Assembly: GCA_021613375.1 (NCBI GenBank)
Contig: CM038702.1
Location: forward strand, 28,220,349 to 28,284,348
DNA length: 64,000 nucleotides
Direction: 5' to 3'
DNA from: Megaleporinus macrocephalus
Taxonomy: Eukaryota > Chordata > Actinopteri > Characiformes > Anostomidae
Shown: positions 22,848 to 34,930 of the stretch, one piece after another
How the letters are laid out: every line of letters begins with the position of its first letter
Position numbering within the stretch: the stretch's first letter is position 1
The notes under the pieces: model-generated
What the model was told of the DNA's origin: nothing
Database searches by the model: none
Seen by the model: the letters and a program-made list of their open reading frames with translations, nothing else
Program-made: the position numbers and the translations under genes

Positions 22848-25800
22848 AGCACCATTGCAAAAATGAAAAAAGCTCATTCAGAGACAAAACAAGTTTTCAT
22901 TCCAATAAAGAAGACCAGACCAACAAGCAGAATCAGGTGTGCTCCAGCTAATTTGGAATGAACACTTGCAGATAAGATTGGACAACTACTTTTCTTAGTC
23001 TTAGGAAACAGTGATTAAGACAATTTACTCACCAGTTCTCCACTTTCAGGTACTGAAAGAAAACAAAACAGTGGATTTCAATGTTTAACACTCAGACATT
23101 GTAAAATACCTAAAACTCAGGTCTAAAGAAGGCAGAACGTGTACCTTCAGGAGGAGAGAAGAAGTTAAAGAATGAATCGTTGGGGACTGTTTTTGTAACT
23201 GTTCGGACTGTGCCACGGCCCTTGTGCTTCTGCTTCTTTTTGATGGTTTTCAATGTGACATTTTTGCCTTTGGTCCAGTCAATTGTACACCTGACAAACG
23301 GTGAAAAACAGTCAGTAAACACACTGATAACAGCCTTAAACACATCAGGCTAAATGGCCACACAACAACCTCAGATGGCACAACCGTAAGGTGACATTCA
23401 CAACTGTTTGTAAAATACATCATTCCAATTAACTCATAACTGTGTAGAGGAATTGCAATAATATGAGTAAAAATGGTTTACAACCCCAATCCACACTGCT
23501 GAAAGAAAAGCAGCAAGTGTTATCTTTAGAGCAGTATAATGGTCATACCCTGTGCAGCCCATAATCTCCGGCCCATCAAAAGAAAATGGATCAGACTCGT
23601 CTGGCTCGGACCGCATCTTATAAGTTTTGGTCAGAACTGTGTTTGTGAAGAAGTCATTGGGCTCAAAGTGGAACTCTAATGTGAAACTCTGGGGGAACAG
23701 AAAAAAGATCATTTTCAACTACTGTGCTCAACTACTGAGCTGAATATAAAATTACACCTACTGGCCATTTCATTTGCTACACCTCACGCAGTATTTACAC
23801 ACAGTCCATGTAATCAGCTCCACTTACCATACTTTGTCGCTCTATAATTACAGACTGTAGTTCATCTGCTTCTCTGTAAAACTTGTTAGCTGCAATTACC
23901 TGGTTCTTCAATGGTCAGGACCCAAACAAGACCACAGAGCAGGTAGAGTCACATCAGTGCTGCTGTAGCTTTTAAACACTCACTGTTCACTATTAGATGT
24001 TCCTACCCTACTGGTCTACCTTGTAGATGTAAAGTTAGAGATGATAAAGTGTGCTGCAACAAATGAGCCATCATCTTTCTTTTGTGGTCCACTAATACTA
24101 GCTCAACACTTACTAACACCATCACATCAGTGCTACTACAGTGCTGAGAATGACCCACCATCCAAATAATACCTGCTCTGTGGTGGTCCCGTTGTGGGGT
24201 CATAACCACTGATGAACAGGGTAAATAGGGATGAACAAAGTATGCAAAGAAACCAACGGTCAGCCTAATTTTAGAACTACAAAACATATCTATATAGTAA
24301 GGGGAGTTAATAGCATGGACAATGAGTAGACAAAAGAAAGTGTGCCTCATGAAGTGGCTGGAGGGTGCATTGGTGCTTTCAGAGCGAAATGATCTTTAAC
24401 ATACCATTGGCTGGCCTGCATCAGAGAATTTGACTTTGATGTCTTGTAAGTGCTTGAGGATTGGTTCATCGTGTTCCTACACAATAAAAAAAAAAAGGAT
24501 CATCGCGAGTACAAAGGAAAAAAGCCTATTTTTTGCACCACTAGATGGCAGCATATAAAGCATATGTACAAAGCTGTAAACACCCAGCCCAAATGACCTA
24601 TTTTCTCACACGTGCCCACCCACGCATACAGCTCACCTGCAGCATTTCACTAAGCAGGTCCACATTCTTAAAGACTGTGAGCCAGAATTCAGGGATTCCT
24701 TTGGGGTCTTCCTTTTCCTCATCTTTTTTTTCCTCCTCCAGTTTAGCTTTCTCTTTCATCTCCTCCTGATACAGACGAATAAAGAATGCTGGGTTTAAAA
24801 AACTTCCAACACTGATTTCACAAACAGACAGCATTAAACCAGAACTTACAAAATCAAGCATTAACTGATTTTATATTGCAACTAGGATTGTCTGAATAAG
24901 ACTTTAGATTGAGTGCATGCATACAGGTGTACAATAAGATGAATGCTATTATATGATCTTGTTAATTTATATATTCTGTATTAAGATGTTGTAGGTCCAG
25001 TACTGAGCATGCATGTAATGCTCACCTGTACCTGTTTACTTACTGTCAGCTCTTCCTCCTCCTCCTGTTTCCACTCACACTCCTCATCTGTAGGCTCATA
25101 GACAGCTTTGATAATGTCACTCCTCTGCAAACAAACAGCAGTTAGCGCCTTCACACAACCCTCAAGTTTCCTAAAAACAGCACTAAAACAGAATCTGAAC
25201 AGCTAAAAACCTGGACAGGCTAAAGGAATCAAACCTAAGGAACCATATTATCCACAGCAACACATATGCCATCAATATATTTCCTCTTTGTATATCAGTA
25301 AATACGGGAAATATTTTGGAAAGGAATAATTCTTTAGGTGGTGGTGGGGGGATGGGGGGCGCAGAGGTGTGTTCTCACCTTGTCAAACAGAGGCTGGTAC
25401 AGAGCAGCGTACTTCCTTTCCAGCTCATGCACTTCTTCATAAAACTTTGCTTCAATGTGGGCACATTTCACCTGCAGGTTCTTAAGTGCATTTACACGTC
25501 TCTTCACTACCTTTGGTAAGCTGGATGAGATGCACAAAAATACTCAATACAGAGACCTAGTAACATTTTAAAAAGGCAATCATCATCATCATCATCATCA
25601 AATCATCCTCCACGCTACAACTCCTGCCAACATACTGCAAGTGCAGTTGAGAGGCAAGTTGGTTTAGGGCACATACATAGCTGTCAGGCACATATGCTCT
25701 TCTAGTGTTAAAGTACATTAACAAGCTGCTAATTTGACTATCAAACTACTTGCTTTATTGTTTTAAGTGTCTGACTACTGGAAAGAGAAAGGAACGCTTT

Positions 25801-28293
25801 CTCACCTCTCCATGTACCCTGAGGGAGACCCAACGAGGCCATCCAGTCTCTCCTGCAGAGCTGCGAGAATCTGAGGATTCTGCATCATCTGCACAGTCAA
25901 CTGCCTCGCTAAACACAAACATAAGCATTAAACACACCGAAACAATGATTTAAGAGACATGCAATAGAATATTTTATCAGTATGATAGTCAGTATGCTTT
26001 TTTTGAGCATATTGTGGGTACAATCTGTATTTAACTGCTTAACTACATGTTCATTACAAAGAGTAAAATTAGGCCTTTTAATTTTATAAGCTGCAGTTTG
26101 TAAACAGTAGAGCTCCAGGTTTATTGCTTCTACTGTATGTTCTGCTTCAACTTATTAAACCTGAAAAATGAAATCATAAGATGCATTTTGAATTTTGCCC
26201 CATCGTCCATCCCTAGGTTTCCTGTATTCTGCTTTATAATTATGCACATGAGCATTCTGGCAGATTGTTCGAAAGCAATGTTGTGCCCTGGCTCCATAAA
26301 AACTTTTACTTGACACTTGTACTTTTGAGACTTTTACTTGATTTGGGGAAAAAAAACAGGAATTGAAAGGGTCTATTAAATGAACACCACATAGATGCAT
26401 TATTATGAAAAATATTAATTGCAGATCTAATCAGGTCTACTCAAATACCACTATGCACATTTAAACCACTGGGGTAAACAAACGGTACCCAAGAAAACAT
26501 ACAGGAGGAAGATTGTGTAACTGAAGCGCCACACAAACACACCCTTCAGCCAACCAGACTAGGGAGCCCTGCATTATTAAACATCAAGCACGATTTAGCA
26601 CACTCACTCCCGCGCATATTTGCATACACACCGTTCACGCCCCTGGCAGTCAGCAAATAGCTAATGAACACTGATAAGGTCACTAAGGTCAAAATCTGAT
26701 ATCAAATAACGAAGCGCATGCATTGACAAACACCTTCCAACTGATGACTGAGCACAAGTGTATGTATGATAAGCAATAAGACAGAGCTGCAGTTTGATCT
26801 TAACTTCCTCTTAAGTCCAAAAATACTCTGCAGTCTAAAAAGGGGTACAATAACTCACATCAGGTTACACATCCTCTATATTCTATGAAGCCTGATTTGG
26901 CTCAAGACAAAGGCTGCCCAAAAGTACAAGTATGCGTATAAGCCAAGTCAATGCAAGTGCAAAATCCATTCTTAACTCCTGAATTAACCAATCAGTACAT
27001 TACAGGCTACTACAAATACGTTTGTTTAATGGAATGAGATGATTCATATAAGCTATTTAATTCTCAAACTAATTTTAATTTCTTTGAAGCACAATTTACT
27101 AGGCTATGCATTTTCCCAAAAAAATTACAGCAAGAGGAATCAAGCAATGGAAAAAAAGGCTTTTAGCTTTAAAAAAAAGGTTGAACCTTTGCTATTGACA
27201 TCCTCTCCAGTCTCTTCCTCTTCAACCTCCTCAACATCTTCCATATCAGCTGGGTCCAGCTCAGTCTGCTCTTTACTGAAACACAGATAACACTATTACA
27301 GACGACATCTTTCATTCAGGCCATGGCTTTCAGGTGAAATATCAGTGCACCTTCATCTTAAATCAAGCCACAGTTATAATTTAGGCATTTTTCCTACATA
27401 TCACATATTAAAGCATGCAAGTATCAATAAGCATTTTTATCTATGCACTGCTACAACACAGTGCATCAGACAGCTAGTGAATTCCCAACACAGACAGTTT
27501 AGTTCAGAAGACATTTCTGCAATCCTGTACATGTATATTTTAATATAATCTCATTATACTCATTTTTACCTACAACTTATTCTTTTTTTGTTTTAAATTG
27601 TATTATTGTGTTTTGTCTACAGCTGGAAGACAGATCTTCCTCTGGGATTAATAAAGACACACAAGCACTCCCAGCTGCTTTCCTTTCTGGATGAGCCACA
27701 AATAACTGCTGTACAAGATGGCGTGTGGATTTTTGGGTTAGCAGCATTAGCACTAGCACTGAGGGGAAGTCCTTTATGGCCCAGCAGGAGACAGCAGGTG
27801 GGAGGGGCCTGTTGTGATTGACAACTGTTGTGACTGAAGCCAGAAGAAGAGGAATGAATTCCTGCACAGAAACTCACAAGAAGCTCAAACTGCAAAGCTG
27901 ATCAGTTAAACTGAACAGATTTTGTACTGCAATCAGTGGAGGATTCAAGTGAAGAATAATTAGTTGCCTCTTAATCTTGGGACTCTCTACAATAGATTAT
28001 TCAGAATGCACCATTATTTAGCATCTGCCATATATTTCCTAGCTACTATAAATTTCAGTAACTAAAGTTTTTAAACAGAACATACGCAATACCACAGCTG
28101 AACTACAAATAAGATTTGTAAACAAATAATGTACAGTTCTTTACATTCTATAAAATCTTTAAACCTGTAAAACAAAGTAAAGATCAAACTGATGTAGTCC
28201 AGGCTGCAGCACAAAGAAAGCATGTAAAGCATAAAAAAACAGGGCCAAGCTAAGTAACAAATTTGTCAATACTTACTTGTCAAGATCTGCCAT
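18926..28293 (-). CDS. nap1l1: Nucleosome assembly protein 1-like 1, complete, 14 coding exons
   Basis: A histone H2A-H2B chaperone that shuttles between cytoplasm and nucleus. Coding exons on the minus strand: 28277-28293, 27187-27275, 25806-25908, 25379-25520, 25044-25124, 24637-24765, 24405-24476, 23549-23688, 23145-23290, 23033-23052, 22438-22560, 21790-21822, 21660-21710, 18926-18964. Together 1,185 nt, 394 aa, close to human (391). Start MADLDNKEQTELD; acidic [14 protein letters not shown] at 19-32; NAP domain from about residue 70 to 345 with [40 protein letters not shown] and [12 protein letters not shown]; basic [14 protein letters not shown] near 275-288; acidic tail (about 330-382). 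It ends ECKQQ, the CAAX-type box whose Cys is prenylated in the human protein. All phases close. Exon 2 ends at a weak GTTCAA donor, and one exon is only 20 nt. Confidence 0.97.
18965..21659 (-). other. nap1l1: Last nap1l1 intron, nothing recognised inside
   Basis: A 2.7 kb intron before the final 13-codon exon, with no ORF or clear repeat. Confidence 0.6.
22695..22845. repeat. (TA)n/(TATACA)n microsatellite, duplicated block
   Basis: A roughly 72-base block of ATACATATATACACATATAT-type sequence occurs twice in tandem (about 22700 and 22772) in a nap1l1 intron. Confidence 0.85.
23033..23052 (-). other. nap1l1: nap1l1 20-nt microexon
   Basis: Preceded by TTGTTTTCTTTCAG and followed by GTGAGTAAAT. 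It completes a Val codon and encodes PESGEL. Inclusion is needed to keep the frame between the flanking exons (phases 1 and 0), and the residues match the PESGD stretch of human NAP1L1. Confidence 0.9.
23752..24333. mobile_element. Long inverted-repeat (foldback) interspersed element in a nap1l1 intron
   Basis: The left arm (about 23752-23945) ends GACCACAGAGCAGGTA. The right arm begins ACCTGCTCTGTGGTGGTCC (about 24170) and continues as the reverse complement of the left, including GAACAGGGTAAA and AGTATGCAAAGAAACC. A centre of about 220 bases separates the arms. The same family is at 47583-48180. It is a non-autonomous DNA element by structure. Confidence 0.65.
25579..25602. repeat. (ATC)n microsatellite
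   Basis: Short ATCATC run in a nap1l1 intron. Confidence 0.8.
25909..27186 (-). other. nap1l1: nap1l1 intron, nothing recognised inside
   Basis: About 1.3 kb without an ORF or clear repeat. Confidence 0.5.
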
Positions 28294-28311
28294 GTTTCAC
28301 TGTCTTTATTC

Positions 28312-31300
28312 CTGTAGAAAAAAAAACAGATTGCAGTCTATATTAGGGTAGATTAAGGTCACTGCGCTTTAACCTGAGATAGAAGCAAAATTCTCTTTGG
28401 TTCAAGAGAAGCTGGTATAAACATCTGCAATCGGATAGATATTCTGAATATGTAACTGATAGTAAACAGAAAGTGTTTTTAAATGATAAGACATCATCTT
28501 TTTTAACCATGCCAACATGTTCAGGCCAGGCAACTGCAGCAAATGTAACCTGAAAACATACCATAAGATGACAAAAAGTCCCATTGTACCCCAAAATTTC
28601 TGTAGCCACTGCTGATGTACAGGTGCACACATCTACCTCTAGAAAAATACTTTTTTGAGCCATACGAGAGGCACACTAGATGGAAGCCTTCTAAAATTAT
28701 CAGCACAGGACTAAGGTATGGTAAAGCACATATAGACAAGAACCAGCGGCCTCAATGATACATGGCACATATGCACAAAAATGGGTCTGGAAGGCATACA
28801 CAGTATCTTGCACAAAAGATACACACTCTGTCAGCAAACATTTGTGTATAAAGCCTCCAAACCAGTGGGGGCTTAAATTCCCACTTAAACTATTTCCCAC
28901 CCTGTATCCTGTCTGCTTACTGAGCAACCTGATTGAGTGAGGACTGTAGTGCTGTGATCAGATAAGTAAGCTGTAATCTATAGCAGTGGGTAACCCATGT
29001 CTGCTGGATGTTTTTGGAGATCTTCTAACGTCATTCTTTGGAAAGAGCTCTAAAACATTGCTGTCAGCAAAAACTGCCGCCGGCTGACTAACAAAACTAA
29101 AGCAGGAGACTAAACCCAACATTCAATGAAGAGGTTTTATAGAATTACAATACTTGCAATACACACATACTTCAAACGCCAACCTCACTGGGGCACCAAA
29201 GAAAAAGTGATTACATTTAAGAATTACATTTCTTACTACCATTCTAACTTTAACAAGTAATTAAGTACTCCTTACACATTTTACTTTGTCTCCATAAGCA
29301 GCAGGCAGAAGAGCTGCACTTTGGGAATATCCCTTACAAGGGAGGGGATTTTTGGAAATCTTGATTAACTAGTCAACATAGACACTTCATACATCAGAAC
29401 CTCAAAAGCAGCCCTAGGTCTATTCAAGCTAATTTAACTGCTGTTACTTTAGTAACCACCATATACAAAACGCTTTTATGCAGAGATGGTGACCCCACCT
29501 AAGCAACCACATTTAAAACAGCTGAAAATTTAGCCTGCAGAGATTTGTATCCAAGACAGAAGCCAGTTACTGCTGTGTTTTTCAGCATTTCATATTAAAC
29601 GATAGATTTATTACAGCAATAATGTTTAATTTAAACTAAAAACAGAAAATCACTACTATTTTCTGTTTTCTTTAAAGTCAACACGCATCAGGCAAGTTTG
29701 ACCGCAAAAACAGTTAAAATGTAATTTCCTATTAATTTTGATTCCTTACAATTAAATAGGCTGTTACTGTGCCTAAGACTGATCAGTGCAGAAGGTCTGT
29801 TCTGTCTGCATTTTGTTTAATCCAGAAACTAACACCTCATTTTCTGAATGGGTGGCGTAAACGCCAACGTGAACAGTACAGATAGACATGCACATGTTGG
29901 GCATGCCAGGTCCAAGCAGATTTCTATATAGAAAAAAGAACAGTCATCTTGTCCTATGCTTATCAGATATTCCAAGCCTGTTTTGCCACTGGTACAGAGC
30001 TTAAATACAAATATTGTTATATTGAAGCCAACATTGCTGCACACTGAACTGGCATTATATGACCAGCAACCTCAGCAAAATACCACACAAACTAGCAAGC
30101 TCTGTCCAGCTTTTTGACCAAGGGCTTTTGCAATTCTTGTATGTAAAATTAAACACTTTCATGCAACACCAACTTAAAGCGCCGCAGTATTACTCGTATT
30201 TTGACACCTTAACCACGTAATTCAGAGGACCCAGTGCCATTCGGAGGAAAATCATACAAATATACAAGATATTAAACTTTTTATCTATCAACTGTCACAG
30301 TGGTCAAGATCTGTAGGTGTATTTATGTAAATTGGCTCAGAACCCAAATATGAGCTGAGAAGCACGCAGCGCGTCTTGAAACTAAATGTTTACCGTCTGA
30401 ATCCGACTCGTATTTTAAAAAAGGCACAAATTTGTCTTTCGGGACAAAGAAGCTTTATATTCATACCCACTGGGACGGCTGACAAAAAGGGAGTTAAGTT
30501 TTAAAAGGAGACGGAAAAGTCGATATTAATTGCGATTAATATTAGCTCCCGAATTCCACACAGGTCAGAGGCTCTGCTCTGTGTGTTTGTGACCGGTTCA
30601 TCCTGCCCGTCTGCTGCTCCACGTGTTTCTTCTCTCCGTCTGGATAAGCCGTTAGCGTTACAGCTAACTGCGGCTTGGACACAAGAATATTAAATTCAAA
30701 ACTAAACTCGCATCCGCACTGTGGCATAAAATCCACCAAGTTTCTCAGTTCTGAGGCGACACAAGCTCGTTATAAAGCTTCTTAACACCCAGATGACTAA
30801 TAGCATGTATTCATCTGGATAACCTGATAAATCCTGATACTTTTCCGTTACTTCACACTGATGAGAATGAATTTAGGTAACCGAAAGTGTAACACGTCGC
30901 AAAGGACGGGTTTAACACTGAAATAAAACATTTATTTCGATAAAAAACAACTAGTAAGTTAGCCAGAGAAGGATGTTTCCACTCAACATTTGATTCAAAT
31001 TAGATAACCGTTGGCACACAGACCAGCTGCAAAATTGAAGCGGCCCAAAAGCATCAACCTTCAACCTTTGCCTCTCTATCCTTATTCCACTCATTCTTCG
31101 CTCCACTCCGCCCCGCTAGCTTTAGCTCCACACCCCGACATTCTTCAAGCTGCGCTACAGAAGCAGGGTGGGGATCTGGCTATTGGGTATGGAAGTAAAG
31201 CTAGCTGGTCGGGGTGGGAATAAAACTTCACTAATGAACAGCTTCCACTATGCCCGCAGCTGCTACGGGGAGCCGCACTACCGCGGTCCGGGGGAGACGT

Positions 31301-31460
31301 CTCTCCATGGCCGCCTGCCACCTGAGGGCCGCGCTGCTGCGCTAGCTTAACATAGCCTAGCCTAGCTTAGCATCACCAACATCCATCTTCAGGACTATCT
31401 CCGCTACTCCCGAGGGGACACCGGCGGACAGTCAAGCAGCACGGCGGCGGCAGACCTTAC
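28312..31460 (-). other. nap1l1: First nap1l1 intron
   Basis: A 3.1 kb intron between the non-coding first exon and the exon with the start codon. No gene, RNA or clear repeat recognised. Confidence 0.55.
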
Positions 31461-31605
31461 CCACTTGCGAGGCGCGCAGAGTCTGTGACTTTGAGCAAAG
31501 ATAAGGCGGACTGAGAGCGGACTCGGAGACACGAACGCGGTCACTGTGCTTGAAACTCAGCCTGGATCTGCGTGCCTCTTGCGCGCCGCTCTGATGGCGG
31601 TAAAA
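31461..31605 (-). other. nap1l1: nap1l1 non-coding first exon (approximate 5' end)
   Basis: The 3' boundary is a donor CAAGTGG|GTAAGG on the minus strand inside the CpG island. The exon joins 28277-28311, where CTACAG precedes GAATAAAGACAGTGAAAC and the ATG. The transcription start is inferred from a TATA-like box about 30 bases upstream. Confidence 0.5.
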
Positions 31606-31632
31606 AAGGGAGCGCGCTCTCGCCGCGCGCGC

Positions 31633-31645
31633 TCATATAGCGTCA
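31633..31645 (-). promoter_or_regulatory. nap1l1: TATA-like box with adjacent CRE half-site
   Basis: The minus strand reads TGATGACGCTATATGAGC: a TGACGC half-site overlapping CTATATGAG. Correct strand and spacing for the inferred first exon. Confidence 0.4.
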
Positions 31646-31989
31646 TCACGCAGGGCGGCAGTCACCAGGGCAACGCAGAGCCAATGGCAGGCGCGCCGAC
31701 GCTGTTCCCGCCTGTCCCGCCATGTTGTGTGGAGAGGTTTAAAGGGGAATTCCACCCATATGTAAGAATTTGACTTAACCTGAAATAGTTTACTGCAGAA
31801 ACGGAATCTGATTTGTTTACAGTGGTGGTGATAGAACCTGGGGTTGTGACGTCTACAACACAAATACAGACAATTTATTTGCTATCCGAAGCAACAAGTG
31901 AACCTACCGGCTGAGGCGTTTAATATACTGTTGGTCAAGGCAAAAGTGGAACATCTTGTTTGTTACAGGACGGTTTGGTCCAAAATTTT

Positions 31990-32400
31990 CTTAAAACTAT
32001 CGTAAAACAACGTCTCGGCCAACGTGCAAATACAGTCACGTTGTGACCCCGTACTGTTTTGGGGTCCACAACGTTGAAATGTATTTCCTCAGAAAGTTGT
32101 GACAACGCTATCTGACAACGCTATCTGACAACGCTATCTGACAACGTTGTAATAACGTAGTAGTAACACTGTCAGTACGTTGTTACAACCTCCCACAATA
32201 TCTAATAATTCCATTTTATCTGCATGGAACACCATGTTGCTAGGCATAAATAACACCATAAAACGAAGTTATAGTAGCTATGTAAAAAGCACTACCTTTG
32301 TAAGAAAGTAGACAGCGCTGTGACAACATTACCCAGGAAACACACAACGTTGTCACAATGTAACTGTGTTAGCAGGATTATGTATTCGCTGGGCATCACT
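31990..32400. mobile_element. MITE-like element, GTTGTGACAACGTTGT family, copy 2
   Basis: Includes three tandem copies of ATCTGACAACGCT (32110-32140), GGAACACCATGTTGCTAGGC, and near its right end GAAACACACAACGTTGTCAC. Related to the next copy over its full length. Confidence 0.65.
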
Positions 32401-32829
32401 CAGCATTTAATGTATAACCTTGTAGGAGGGCACGTTTAGTTTTAGGCTATGAAGATCTTCTGACGTCTAATTTGTATCACTGAGAACGATTGTGACTTGC
32501 TACATTTTTATGGAACCACACCAAAACACTCTAAATGACATTGTTTCCACTTATTAACCGCGTAGTCCGCTGATAAACAAACTAATTAACTAATTTCAAC
32601 AAACAAACTTACTAATTTCTAACACAACTGGTCTTTTAAAAGGGACATCTTAGTCTGTTCCAGTTTTCTCTTTCTTTTAGTGTTTTATGGCTGCTTATGC
32701 ATGTCAACGGACTGCAGAGTAATAAAGCAAACTACACACTAGGGAGAAACTCTCTTCCACAAAAAACTTTCTTATCCACAAGAAGAGTCAGTTCTTTGAT
32801 TCTTGGCTGGAAGTCAGTCTGTGACTTCC

Positions 32830-33165
32830 CTGCAAACACAGTTATGTTGTGACAATATTGTGACAATGTACTGTTTTGGTGCCTACAACACTGTGAAAAC
32901 TTTCTGAGAAATTACATTTCAACATTTTGACAACATAGTGGCAACATTGTCAGTATTGTCAGGACCTCCTAGAATCCTTCATACGTTCCATTAAATCTGC
33001 ATGGAACTCATTGGAATGTTGCCAACAGGTAGAAATAATACTATAAACAACGGTATTTAGTAGTGATGCTGTGACAACCTTGTTCAGACAACAAATAAGT
33101 ACCACCTTTTGACAACACAGTAAGAAACTAGACAAGATTGTGACAACGTTGTGTGTTTGCTGGGT
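32830..33165. mobile_element. MITE-like element, GTTGTGACAACGTTGT family, best-preserved copy
   Basis: The left end is CTGCAAACACAGTTATGTTGTGACAA; the right end, reverse-complemented, is CCCAGCAAACACACAACGTTGTCACAA. These are imperfect terminal inverted repeats of about 27 bases. The interior shares CCTAGAATCC, CATTAAATCTGCATGGAAC and AACAAGGTTGT-type words with the other copies. No ORF, so non-autonomous. Confidence 0.7.
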
Positions 33166-33169
33166 CTGA

Positions 33170-34675
33170 GAGTGGAAATGCTGAGAGTCGACACTTCAAC
33201 TCTGTTGACTGTTTATCAGCTGGAGGGACATTTTCACAGTGGACAGTGTAAAGCAGAAGAGCGTTGGAGTAGTGAGAGTTTAAACAGTGCTCATTGCTAT
33301 AGTTCAAACTCTGCTTATAGAAACTCTTTCAATACATCCTGCACTGGAGCTTTCTAGAACCAAAACCAAGTACAAACAATGTTTAACAGAGCATTGTGGG
33401 AAAGATGATGAAGGTTTGATTTGCTTCGTTTTTCCAGCTTCTTATTAAAATTTTTGTTCCACTGTAAATGACGTTGCAGTCTGGCGCAGCATTAAGGTAA
33501 CTACTGCACCATTTAAAGTAGACTGGTAAGTACCAATGTCAACCTCTTAAACAGAGGCACAACTTAACATCCAATGTTTTGGATGTAAAAAGTTTAAAAA
33601 TGGCTCATGCAGAAGAGGGGGCTGAGAGAGAAAGAAAGAGTGGTCAGAATAACTCAGCAACAGGACAGCCTTTAACCTCCTTTACTCACCTGTCCGGTCT
33701 TGCTACCACTGTGGGCTGTTATGCTCCATCAGAACATATTAGATTAATCCACAAACTGATAGAGATGATCTGTTCTTGGAAATAGCACAGTTTTATCCAA
33801 AAAACACACTGGAAGGGCCTGAGAGAAACAGAGAAGAAGGGCAGACTTTGTGCTGTGTTTGTTTGGCCCAAACAGAAGCCAACAGAACACCCCTAATCAT
33901 GTGTACTCCCTTTTTTCTTACACACTTATAGAGTTTCTCTCAAGGCATTAATAGATAGAGGTATAATAGAATAGTTGGGCCTCAGAGATGGGCTGTTGGG
34001 TGTTACATGACACATTTGAATTTGAATACATTACTTATTGTAAACATAGAACAATATTAAAATATATACACACTACTGTGCATATGTTTTAGGCATCTGA
34101 AAAAAGGGACATTTTTTTATGAACTGAGAAGTATTTTGGGGGGGAAGGGTAAATTTCATGTTTTTGCACTGGGGTCCATAAGATCCTAATTACGCCACTG
34201 CTCTGGTCCACAACCTTTTTATACTTGCTATCATATTAAAAGATATATCAATTTAGTGGTGTGTATAAGTGCACAAAACCTTCAGCCTGAAAAAGGAAGG
34301 CGCATTATTCAGCATAAGCTAAAAAAGAGATAACGGCACACTGATGAATATTAAACATCTGGAGACGTGGATAGAGCTTATTAGTGAAACACATGAATGG
34401 AGCCTTTTCAAATAGTGATTTGTGCAGGGGACCTAATGCATTTGCATCAAACAGATGTCTATAATAAGATAAATTCTAATGGCTATTAGTTTCTCTTAGC
34501 ACTAGGCAAAAGAGCTTCATGACCTTTGACCTAACTCTTCATCCTTTATTGAACTCTTTTTCTATTCTCTGTACTCTCTCAGTAAGAGTTAGTGTTATAT
34601 CTAGCTTTTGGATTTTGGTCAAACCTGTAACAGTGCTAACATATTAGCATGGGTGTGGAACCCTTAAGGCCATAT
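33170..34675. other. Intergenic, nothing recognised
   Basis: AT-rich, short ORFs only. Confidence 0.5.
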
Positions 34676-34680
34676 AGTGG

Positions 34681-34930
34681 GGTGACCAGACATCCCTATT
34701 GTCCAAGGACAGTCCCTGTTTTTGGTGGCCCGTCCCTGGCTGCATCTGTCTATGTCCAATGGCCCCGTTTTTAACTAAAACACATTGGAAGGGCAGAAGC
34801 ATTGTGCTTGTTTGTCCCATGGCTACACTGACTATGGTGGGCTACTATATGATGTACAATGATATCCTAATGAAGTATTGCCCACAGAATTAGAAATACC
34901 CATTTTAATTTCAAACATCTGGTCACCTTA
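34681..34930. mobile_element. Short MITE with GGTGACCAGA terminal inverted repeats
   Basis: The left end GGGTGACCAGACATCCC and right end ATCTGGTCACCTTA give a perfect 10-base inverted repeat (GGTGACCAGA / TCTGGTCACC) about 240 bases apart. No transposase. Confidence 0.6.

Larger units (their letters stand above)
31240..31720. promoter_or_regulatory. nap1l1: CpG island at the nap1l1 5' end
   Basis: A sharp rise in G+C and CpG (CCGCGGTCCGGGG, GCGCGCCGC, CGCCGCGCGCGC) in an otherwise AT-rich window, centred on the inferred first exon and promoter. Confidence 0.8.

Noticed and set aside
22547..22887. Tyr/Ile-rich ORFs over AT/ATAC repeats (also 47392-47734 and 60261-60915)
   Set aside because: Microsatellite translation; two of them run on into real osbpl8 exon sequence only by chance.
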